Position numbers and translations under genes: made by a program | Shown here: positions 52,115 to 59,346 of the stretch, one piece after another | How positions within the stretch are numbered: the first letter of the stretch is position 1 | Layout of the letters: each line of letters opens with the position of its first letter | NCBI GenBank assembly: GCA_003151235.1 | Contig: PLWZ01000072.1 | Span: 1-64,000, forward strand | Source of the DNA: Acidimicrobiaceae bacterium | GTDB taxonomy: Bacteria; Actinomycetota; Acidimicrobiia; Acidimicrobiales; RAAP-2 | Length of the DNA stretch: 64,000 bases | Direction of reading: 5' to 3' | The notes under the pieces: model-generated | The model's input: only the letters and a program-made list of their open reading frames with translations | Database searches by the model: none | What the model was told of the DNA's origin: nothing

Positions 52115-53194
52115 ATGGCCCAGTCGTCGCTTCGTCGTCTCGCGCACCGGCTGCCGGCGCCGGCGAGGCGGTTGGGATCCCGCGCGAGAACCGGCATCTA
52201 TCGCAACGTTCTCGGTCGGCAACAGAAGGCGTCGACGCCCGGGGAGTTCTGCTTCTCCCTGAACGAGCTGCTCAACTTCCTCTATCCCGAGGGGCTGCCG
52301 GAAGGCCTGTTCCTCGACGATCTCGCCCTCGCCGTCGCGGATTCGCTGCGGGTCCGTGATCTCGACACCGTGCGGCGCATCCTCGCCGCGCTCGATGGGC
52401 CGAGCGCCCCCACGCCGGTGCAGATCCGGTTCGGCCCGAACGACCTGACCAATGTCGAGGCCAACGGAATCACGTTCGTGCTGGACCGGGCCGACTGTTC
52501 GGTGGCCAAGGAGATCATCGAGCAACGCAGCTATGAGCCCGAGGTCACGGCACTGCTCAACGGGTTGCTTCAACCGGGAATGACGTTCGTCGACATCGGG
52601 GCGAATGTCGGCTACTTCACGCTCCTGGCGTCGCGGCTCGTCGGCCCGAGCGGGCGGGTGATAGCGGTCGAGCCGTTCTCCGAGAACTGTCGGTCGATTC
52701 TGATTTCGGTAGCGGAGAATGAAGCCACAAACGTCACCCTGTTCCCAGTCGCGCTCGACGAGCAGACGGGTTGGGCGCACATGGCGGCTCACATCGGCTC
52801 GAACGCCAGCTTTGTGCCGGATCAGGTCGACCAGATCGCCCGGGGCTACGGAACCATCGTCCCGACGTTTCCCCTGGACCAGTTGATGCAGGGCCCCGTC
52901 GACGTCATGAAGATCGACGTGGAGGGAGCCGAGGGGCGCGTTGTGTCGGGTGCAGCCGAACTCATCACGAAACACCGTCCGATCGTCGTCACCGAGGTAA
53001 GCGACGCGATGCTCACCCTGCGTTCGAACTGGTCTATGCGTTCGTACATCGAGTGGTTCACGATGAAGGGGTACTCGGTTTCCATCGTTGACCGCAACGG
53101 CGGAGACCCCGGGCGCGTCGAAAACCTCGAGGAGCTGCTTTCGTCGTGGTCGGACCCCTACAGGATCGAGAACCTCCTCCTTCTGCCGGAGTGA
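52115..53194 (+). CDS. FkbM-family SAM methyltransferase
   Basis: The 359-residue product has a long N-terminal helical region (1-110) and a C-terminal FkbM methyltransferase domain: GMTFVDIGANVGYFTLLAS (SAM site), VIAVEPFSEN, MKIDVEGAEGRVVSGA. FkbM enzymes O-methylate sugars or polyketides. No glycosyltransferase genes are adjacent in the window. Confidence 0.88.
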   Translation: MAQSSLRRLAHRLPAPARRLGSRARTGIYRNVLGRQQKASTPGEFCFSLNELLNFLYPEGLPEGLFLDDLALAVADSLRVRDLDTVRRILAALDGPSAPTPVQIRFGPNDLTNVEANGITFVLDRADCSVAKEIIEQRSYEPEVTALLNGLLQPGMTFVDIGANVGYFTLLASRLVGPSGRVIAVEPFSENCRSILISVAENEATNVTLFPVALDEQTGWAHMAAHIGSNASFVPDQVDQIARGYGTIVPTFPLDQLMQGPVDVMKIDVEGAEGRVVSGAAELITKHRPIVVTEVSDAMLTLRSNWSMRSYIEWFTMKGYSVSIVDRNGGDPGRVENLEELLSSWSDPYRIENLLLLPE

Positions 53195-53221
53195 CGACCT
53201 CGTAGCGGGACCGGTATACAG

Positions 53222-53710
53222 CTACACGTCAAGTGGGGCGACAACCTGGCGAAGGAGCCCCGCGAGTGTGGCCCGTTGTGTCTCGTCGAGCGTCCCGAGG
53301 AGCGCGTTCTCCCGAGCTGCCAGATCGCGGAGTGCGAGGTCGACTCGTCTTCTTCCCGCTGCGGTGGGCTGCACCCGGACCGATCGTGCGTCGTTCGGGT
53401 CGGGGCGACGCCGGACGAGACCTCGCTTCTCGAGGTGATCGAGCCGATTGGTCATGGTCCCCGACGTGACGAGTGTCTGGGCGAGCAGCTGCCCCGGTGA
53501 GAGGTGGTGGGGGGGGTCCGATCGCCGGAGCGCCGAAAGCACGTCGAAACTCCAGGTCTCGAGATCGTGACGGGCGAACACAACGGTCCGTTGTCGTTCC
53601 AGATGGCGGGCGAGTCGGGTAACCCGCGAAAGCACCTCGAGCGGGGACACATCGGCGTCGGGCAACACGCGTTGCCAACCCGCCACCAGCCGGTCGACCT
53701 CATCTTCCAT
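53222..53710 (-). CDS. MarR-family regulator
   Basis: The 162-residue product is a MarR winged helix: LSPGQLLAQTLVTSGTMTNRLDHLEKRGLVRRRPDPNDARSVRVQPT, with long dimerisation helices at both ends. It is divergent from an aconitase gene; two near-identical palindromes (53738-53751, 53769-53782) lie in the gap, the second just upstream of the aconitase start. It therefore probably represses itself and the aconitase gene in response to an unknown ligand. Start ATG 53710. Confidence 0.9.
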   Translation of the reverse strand: MEDEVDRLVAGWQRVLPDADVSPLEVLSRVTRLARHLERQRTVVFARHDLETWSFDVLSALRRSDPPHHLSPGQLLAQTLVTSGTMTNRLDHLEKRGLVRRRPDPNDARSVRVQPTAAGRRRVDLALRDLAARENALLGTLDETQRATLAGLLRQVVAPLDV

Positions 53711-53737
53711 CTCAGCCCCTCCCCACCTCCGACTATA

Positions 53738-53751
53738 TCTTGACATCAAGA
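53738..53751. promoter_or_regulatory. MarR operator 1
   Basis: TCTTGACATCAAGA is a perfect 6-bp inverted repeat around CA, located 28 bases upstream of the marR start. Its centre is 31 bp from that of operator 2, three helical turns, so two MarR dimers would sit on the same DNA face. Confidence 0.75.
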
Positions 53752-53768
53752 GATCTGTTGTGTCACTA

Positions 53769-53782
53769 TCTTGATGTCAAGA
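53769..53782. promoter_or_regulatory. MarR operator 2
   Basis: TCTTGATGTCAAGA has the same half-sites as operator 1 with TG as centre. It ends 12 bases before the aconitase start codon, so binding would block that promoter or its early transcription. Confidence 0.75.
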
Positions 53783-53794
53783 GAGTGGGACGGC

Positions 53795-56134
53795 ATGGAT
53801 ACTCCACCGGACAATTCGCCTCACGTCGACCGACGACTCGGTGACGCACGATCGACTTCATCGACCCCGGCGTCGCTCGTCGAACCCGTCTATGCGCGGT
53901 GGCGCGAGTCTGCGGCCCTCGGACGGGTGCGCCTCGGGCGGCCACTGACATTCGCCGAGAAGGCACTCCTGAACCATCTGCGAGACCCGGAGGGGCAGGA
54001 GCTTGAACGCGGGCGCAGCTACGCGGCCTTCGATCCCGACCGGGTCGCCCTGCAGGACGCCCTCGCGCAGATCGTGACGCTCCAGCTCCTGGTGGCCGGC
54101 CTGGACCAGCTGCCGGTGCCGGTCACCGTCCACTGCGATCACCTCATCCAGGCAAAGGTGGCGTCCACCGCCGATCTCCGCTCCGCGCTTGACCAGAACT
54201 CAGAGGTCTATGACTTCCTTCGAACCGCCTGCGCAAGGTTCGGAATGGGATTCTGGAAACCGGGCTCGGGGATCATCCATCAGGTCGTGCTCGAGAACTA
54301 CGCCTTTCCAGGCGGAATGATGATCGGCACCGACAGCCACACGCCCAACGCGGGTGGGCTCGGAATGGTGGCCATCGGGGTGGGCGGAGGCGACGCCATC
54401 GACGTCATGACCGGGCAGGCGTTCAACCTTCGATGGCCCAAGCTCATCGGCGTCCACCTCACTGGATCGCTTTCCGGCTGGACGGCACCGAAGGACGTGA
54501 TCCTCCGGGTGGCCGACGTGCTCACCGTGCGAGGCGGCACCGGCGCCATCGTGGAGTACTTCGGGTCGGGCGCCGACACCATCAGTGCGACCGGAAAGGC
54601 CACGATCTGCAACATGGGGGCCGAGATCGGCGCCACCACCTCGCTGTTCCCGTTCGATGCCAACATCGCGGCCTACTTGACCGCAACGGGACGCCGAGCG
54701 GTGGCCAACCTCGCCTCCGGGGTCGGCGAGGATCTTCGCCCCGACCCCGAGGTCCAGGCCGATCCCGAGCGTTTCTTCGACCAGGTCATCGAGATCGACC
54801 TGTCCTCGCTGGCCCCACTGATCAACGGGCCCGACACCCCCGACCTGGCTCACCGGGTTGGCGAGGTTGGTGCATGGGCACATGACAACGGCGTGCCGTC
54901 GGAGATCTCGGCGGCTCTGATCGGGTCGTGCACGAACTCTTCCTATGAGGACATGACCCGGGCCGCGTCCATCGCGAGGCAGGCGCTGGTGAACGGGCTG
55001 CGGGCAAAGACCCAGCTTCTCGTCACGCCGGGGTCCGAGCAGGTGCGCGCCACCATCGAGCGCGACGGGTTGCTCGCCGACCTGGAGGCCATCGGCGCCA
55101 CGGTGTTGGCCAACGCGTGCGGTCCCTGCATCGGCCAGTGGGACAGAGGTGAATCCGGGCCGACCAAGCTCAACACGATCGTCAACAGCTTCAATCGCAA
55201 CTTCCCGAAACGCAACGACGGCAACGCCAACACCAAGGCCTTCGTGACCTCACCCGAGATGGTCGTTGCATACTCGCTCGCCGGCACGCTCGACTTCGAT
55301 CCCTTGACCGATTCCATCCGGGCCGACTCGGGTGCGGACATCCGGCTCGACCCTCCCGTCGGCGACCACCTGCCCTCTCTCGGGTTCGATTCCGGCGAGT
55401 CCGGCTTCGTTCCGCCACCCGATGATGGGACCGAAATCGTTGTCGCCGTCGCCCCCACCTCGGACCGACTGCAGCTCCTAACCCCATTCCCGCCGTGGGA
55501 CGGCCACGACTACATGGAGCTTGCGGTGCTGTTGAAGGCGAAGGGCAAGTGCACGACCGACCACATCTCGGCGGCCGGTTCGTGGCTGCGGTACCGCGGC
55601 CACCTCGAGAACATCTCGGACAATCTGTTCCTCGGCGTGACCAACGCCTTCACCGGTGCGACCGGCGAGGGCAAGGACCCGTCCGACGGCCGCACCCGCT
55701 CCTTTCCCGAGATCGCGAGAAGGCTCGCCGAGTCCGGCACCCCTTGGTGCGCGGTAGGCGATGAGAACTACGGGGAGGGCTCCTCGCGCGAACACGCGGC
55801 CATGGAGCCTCGATACCGGGGTGGGCTCGTGATCCTCGCCCGTTCCTTCGCTCGGATCCACGAGACCAACCTGAAGAAGCAGGGCCTACTCCCGCTCACA
55901 TTCGACGACCCGAGCGCGTATGACCTGATCGGCGAAGGCGACCGCATCTCCGTCCTCGGGTTGGCTTCGCTCGCTCCCGACACGCCGTTGCGTTGCCGGA
56001 TCATCAGGCCCGATGGCGGCCCGGTGGAAATCAGCTGCAGCCACACGTTCAGCTCCGAACAGATCGAATGGTTTGTGGCCGGGAGTGCCCTGAACGTCAT
56101 CCGGAACCGAAAGACGGCTGCCGGGCGCCGATAG
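53795..56134 (+). CDS. Aconitate hydratase, mitochondrial type
   Basis: The 779-residue product isomerises citrate to isocitrate using a [4Fe-4S] cluster. Cluster ligands appear in IGSCTNSSYEDM and NACGPCIGQW; the C-terminal swivel domain has GDENYGEGSSREHAA. Length and motifs fit the eukaryotic-mitochondrial (ACO2) type, not the longer AcnA type normal for actinobacteria. Start ATG 53795 is preferred over the frame beginning inside the operator. It is controlled apparently by the divergent MarR. It could serve a side pathway using a citrate-like substrate. Confidence 0.9.
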   Translation: MDTPPDNSPHVDRRLGDARSTSSTPASLVEPVYARWRESAALGRVRLGRPLTFAEKALLNHLRDPEGQELERGRSYAAFDPDRVALQDALAQIVTLQLLVAGLDQLPVPVTVHCDHLIQAKVASTADLRSALDQNSEVYDFLRTACARFGMGFWKPGSGIIHQVVLENYAFPGGMMIGTDSHTPNAGGLGMVAIGVGGGDAIDVMTGQAFNLRWPKLIGVHLTGSLSGWTAPKDVILRVADVLTVRGGTGAIVEYFGSGADTISATGKATICNMGAEIGATTSLFPFDANIAAYLTATGRRAVANLASGVGEDLRPDPEVQADPERFFDQVIEIDLSSLAPLINGPDTPDLAHRVGEVGAWAHDNGVPSEISAALIGSCTNSSYEDMTRAASIARQALVNGLRAKTQLLVTPGSEQVRATIERDGLLADLEAIGATVLANACGPCIGQWDRGESGPTKLNTIVNSFNRNFPKRNDGNANTKAFVTSPEMVVAYSLAGTLDFDPLTDSIRADSGADIRLDPPVGDHLPSLGFDSGESGFVPPPDDGTEIVVAVAPTSDRLQLLTPFPPWDGHDYMELAVLLKAKGKCTTDHISAAGSWLRYRGHLENISDNLFLGVTNAFTGATGEGKDPSDGRTRSFPEIARRLAESGTPWCAVGDENYGEGSSREHAAMEPRYRGGLVILARSFARIHETNLKKQGLLPLTFDDPSAYDLIGEGDRISVLGLASLAPDTPLRCRIIRPDGGPVEISCSHTFSSEQIEWFVAGSALNVIRNRKTAAGRR

Positions 56135-56201
56135 TTGATCGTCCCGGCCATCTCGATGTGGGTGAAAGGCCCAACCCGCACCGGGTCCGGTCATCCCCTC
56201 T

Positions 56202-58211
56202 CTACTCGACGACCACCCGAACCCGCCCGAGGTTCTGGACCTGGGCATGCGGCTTGGCCATGTTTCCCTGCCGTTGGCTGCGGACTCGGATCGCTGGAAA
56301 GTAGGTGCCGGGTTCGGTGAATGCGTGGGATGCCCGAACGTTCAGGCGGGACGCCGAGCCGTCGAGACCGGGCTCGCTGACTGCGTACTCACCGGAGCCG
56401 TCGAAGTCCCATTCCGCGACCACGACGGTACCCGCACCGAGCGGCACCTCCACGAAGGCCGCGAATTCGACGGCTTCTCCGACAACCACATCGGCGCGCG
56501 TCCCGCCGTTGGCGGTCAGATCGACAGTGGGTTGTACGCCGTTGCGGTCGGCCGCATGGGCCGGGACCACCATCTGGCCATCGACGACCTGGTAGGCGGT
56601 GCTGGCCGGCGGAGCAATGCCGTGCTCGACCCACGCGGCGACATCACGGAGCGCCTGCTCGAGTACTCCCCGGTAGCTGACGATGCGGGTGGTCCGAACC
56701 GGACGAGGGTCATCGGGGCCGACGAAGGGTGCGAGATGCATGGCATGGTCGACAAACCAGAGCCGGAACTTGTCGTCGGCGGCTGGTCCCTGGACCTTGT
56801 GCACGAGCTCGTCGTACCAAGCTCCCTGCCAGGGGTAGGCGGCCTCGTCCATGAGGCACTCGACGACGATCATCTTCCCTGCAAACCGACCACTTTGGAT
56901 CGACCCTGAGCCGGGCTTGCTCATGCTCGTCCCGATGAGTCTCGGGCGCTGGGGGTAAACCGCCTTGCCCCCATTGCAGAACTGGTCCCAGACCCGGTAG
57001 TCGGGATGGACCTGGTGGCGGTGATAGGTCTGGAAAGCGAGATACACGGAGTTGTCGATCAGTACCTCGTCTCCCGCGGCGATCCCCGAGAGTGCCTCGA
57101 AGTGGGCCTCTCCCTGACCGGTCATGACGATGTCATCGTGGGCACTAATGATCCAGAAGTTGTGGCCGGCCGCCTTCCCGCTCTTGACGGACAACATGGC
57201 ACCCATCAGATTGGCGTCGGGCAGTCCTTCGACTCGCAGAGCGACCGGGATATCCGCCATCGCATCGGTCCGGAAGATCGCGACCCCCGTCGTGATCCCG
57301 AGCTGCTTCGCCTCGTCGGCCAGGATCGGCTTCACCACCTTGGTGCTGTATTGCACGCGCGCCTCACGGAGCGATTCGGTCGGGTTGGCGCCGAGGTAGC
57401 CGGGAACGCTCCAGAAGTCTTCGAAGTACTGCGGATCCAACTTGATCATGTTGTCGGCGATCATGGACCACACGCCGGTGTAGCCCGCGGCGATGCGGCG
57501 CACGTCGAACCACGCCCGGGGTGGGAAGCCCATAGCGGTCACCTCGGCGAGCGCCTCGCGCTCCTCGGCGCTTAACCCGCCATACATGTCGCCGCTTCCG
57601 CCGGGATCGGTCGCATCGACGATCATCGGAAACTTGTCCCAGAGGATTCGCATGGCGTGTGCCTGCACCGAGAACACATTTGGCAGGGACTGCGGGCCAC
57701 CAATGATGAAGGGCACCCCACCGTCCCAGGCTTCGGTGTTCTCCATGCAGCTCATCGTCTTGAACCCGCCGCCGCTGCCTCCGAAGCAGTAGCCGAAGGG
57801 CCGATGCTCGCCATACATCTCGGCGGCCACAGTCCGCGAGTACTCCGCCGCCGCCGCGCTCGCTCGAAACCCGGTAACGGTCGAATCCTCGCCGGGATAG
57901 GGAGTGAGCCGACCGAGGTTCGATTCGACCATGTAGGCGCCGCTGTCAATAGCCATTGCAATCGATCCGCCCATGGCGGTCAGCGTTCCGCTCCCGAAGG
58001 CGTGCTCGGTGCCAGATACTGCCAGGATGGGCTGGAAGAAGCGTCCTTCGTATTGCTCAGCCGCCGGAAAGTAAAAGGAAAAACGAAGATCGGTGTCCTT
58101 GAAGCCACCGTGCACATAGCGGTGGCGAGTGGGCTCATCGCGCCACTCGTCGACGTCCACGTACGGCTTGTCGAATTCGGGGTCCTTCAGGGTCCTCTGC
58201 AACACGCTCAT
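56202..58211 (-). CDS. Alpha/beta-hydrolase with C-terminal PKD-like domain
   Basis: The 669-residue product has a hydrolase domain with nucleophile elbow GYCFGGSGGGFKT (GxSxG) and late WFVDHAMHLAP as a candidate catalytic His, similar to tannase/feruloyl-esterase-like proteins, and residues about 575-650 resemble a PKD fold (VAEWDFDGSGEY, SHAFTEPGTYFPAIRV). No signal peptide is seen at the ATG 58211 start, which has GAGGTGG just upstream. It converges with the aconitase gene. Substrate unknown. Confidence 0.7.
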   Translation of the reverse strand: MSVLQRTLKDPEFDKPYVDVDEWRDEPTRHRYVHGGFKDTDLRFSFYFPAAEQYEGRFFQPILAVSGTEHAFGSGTLTAMGGSIAMAIDSGAYMVESNLGRLTPYPGEDSTVTGFRASAAAAEYSRTVAAEMYGEHRPFGYCFGGSGGGFKTMSCMENTEAWDGGVPFIIGGPQSLPNVFSVQAHAMRILWDKFPMIVDATDPGGSGDMYGGLSAEEREALAEVTAMGFPPRAWFDVRRIAAGYTGVWSMIADNMIKLDPQYFEDFWSVPGYLGANPTESLREARVQYSTKVVKPILADEAKQLGITTGVAIFRTDAMADIPVALRVEGLPDANLMGAMLSVKSGKAAGHNFWIISAHDDIVMTGQGEAHFEALSGIAAGDEVLIDNSVYLAFQTYHRHQVHPDYRVWDQFCNGGKAVYPQRPRLIGTSMSKPGSGSIQSGRFAGKMIVVECLMDEAAYPWQGAWYDELVHKVQGPAADDKFRLWFVDHAMHLAPFVGPDDPRPVRTTRIVSYRGVLEQALRDVAAWVEHGIAPPASTAYQVVDGQMVVPAHAADRNGVQPTVDLTANGGTRADVVVGEAVEFAAFVEVPLGAGTVVVAEWDFDGSGEYAVSEPGLDGSASRLNVRASHAFTEPGTYFPAIRVRSQRQGNMAKPHAQVQNLGRVRVVVE

Positions 58212-58500
58212 AGCCACCTCGTCAGTCTCGGCTCCCCATGGGCACCACCTCATCGGATCGTAACGAGTCCCCAACAGCGTTGCCGAAGGGTGCCGGTCGT
58301 TCGGCCCGTGACCGTCGGCACTGCTCGGTCGTTTGCCTCTCGAGAACGGCAATGCGTTCCGACGTGTTGCATCCCGTTCGATCAATTTTGGCTCATGGCC
58401 CCCACGTTCAGCCCAGCTCTTCCACGAAGCGATCGCGTCGCTGGGCGAACCGGTCCCGACCGCGCGCTGTGAGTGCGAACCGGGGAGGGAGCCGGTGCCG

Positions 58501-58713
58501 TTACCGATGGCCCACCGACTCTGCCTGCTCAAGTCCTTCGCGGTGCACATCGCACGACCAGACCCGGATCTGCTCCCCGCCAACCAGGTGGTGGTTGCCG
58601 ACCCACACGACAGGCTCGGAGCAGTGATCAGGAGCACCTACGCCGGCCGTCTGGATCAGGCGCCAGCAACGGCCGGGCTCAGAGAACACAGCGGACTCGG
58701 AGTGGTCGAGCAT
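58501..58713 (-). CDS. Small Cys-containing AVFSEPGRCWR-family protein, copy 3 (intact)
   Basis: A 70-residue protein. Conserved features shared with the copies at 3863-4077 and 5928-6020: SAVFSEPGRCWR (residues 7-18), HCSEPVVW (30-37), IRVWSCDVHREG (49-60) and the C-terminal ESVGHR. Cys16, Cys31, Cys54 and His57 could bind one metal ion. The ATG shares one base with the stop of the upstream membrane-protein gene (TAATG), a re-initiation junction. I recognise no named family; function unknown. About 290 bases between this gene and the hydrolase hold nothing clear. Confidence 0.65.
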   Translation of the reverse strand: MLDHSESAVFSEPGRCWRLIQTAGVGAPDHCSEPVVWVGNHHLVGGEQIRVWSCDVHREGLEQAESVGHR

Positions 58714-58889
58714 TAGAACCCTGATCCGTTGGACCCGTTCCCGCCACCGAACGGACCTCGGCCAAATGGGCCGCCGCGCCCTCGACCGCCGCCCCGCCTC
58801 GAGCGCATCCACATCCGCACTGCCATCGACCCGACCATGACAACCACGAGGACCGCCCCGGTGCCGCCGAAGCCCACGATGGCGATCAT
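58713..58889 (-). CDS. Small membrane protein with Gly/Arg-rich tail
   Basis: The 58-residue product has one membrane helix (IVGFGGTGAVLVVVMVGSM), then MWMRSRR and a low-complexity Gly/Arg/Phe/Asn tail of about 25 residues. The start may be ATG 58889 or a TTG 9 bases upstream. It overlaps the AVFSEPGR-family gene by one base, so the two are coupled. Function unknown. Confidence 0.5.
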   Translation of the reverse strand: MIAIVGFGGTGAVLVVVMVGSMAVRMWMRSRRGGGRGRGGPFGRGPFGGGNGSNGSGF

Positions 58890-59040
58890 CGACGCCAACG
58901 GTAGTGCTTGCTCCAAAATTGGCGGCGTCGCCTCAGTGCTCCACGATCTCGCGCCCAGACGCCTCGTGATCGCGTGTTGTGGCGATGCAGCCAAGACGGA
59001 ACCTAACCAAAATTCACAAGAGACCAAGGTCCGAGGGAGA

Positions 59041-59056
59041 TTGTGGAGACGATGGG
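59041..59056. repeat. 16-bp direct repeat, left copy
   Basis: TTGTGGAGACGATGGG (the tRNA-Ala acceptor end in reverse) recurs exactly at 61917-61932. The two copies flank the first FtsX-type permease gene. Confidence 0.6.
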
Positions 59057-59086
59057 ACTCGAAACCACGACTTCCTGCTTGCAAAG
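59041..59086 (-). pseudogene. tRNA-Ala(TGC) 3'-half remnant (att-like scar)
   Basis: Read on the minus strand, 46 bases contain an anticodon loop TTTGCAA followed by GCAGG, a T-arm with TTTCGAG and an acceptor end CGTCTCCAC, close to the 3' half of actinobacterial tRNA-Ala(TGC). The 5' half needed to pair is absent, so it is not a working tRNA. The break at the anticodon is the same kind as in the tRNA-Thr att copy, which suggests a scar of an element integrated at a tRNA-Ala gene. The other bases of the gap 58890-59346 show no gene. Confidence 0.6.
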
Positions 59087-59346
59087 CGTTCCGACTTGAG
59101 CGCTTTAGCAAACCCGGGTCTCCCAGGTCACTCTCGAACGTGGGTACGAAAGTAACGTGCTGTTGAAATGGCCTCGCTTGACGAGCATGGGCCGGGGCCG
59201 GTGTGGCGGTGCCACCCGGTAGGCACACCGGTTAACCACCTTGGCCAACGACAGAGCCGACGGGAGGCTCTCACGGAACGGGTCGAACTGGCGCGTCGAT
59301 GGAGGGGTATGCAAGTGGGCCGGCCTGAGCTAGGTGCTGGCCCTCG

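Noticed and set aside
57657-58472. Rightward open frame opposite the hydrolase
   Set aside because: Antisense to a gene with clear hydrolase motifs; no domains or ribosome site.
59041-59130. A complete tRNA gene at this site
   Set aside because: Although GGAGAC is found at a suitable distance for an acceptor, the anticodon stem and D-arm do not pair; only the 3' half matches tRNA-Ala.
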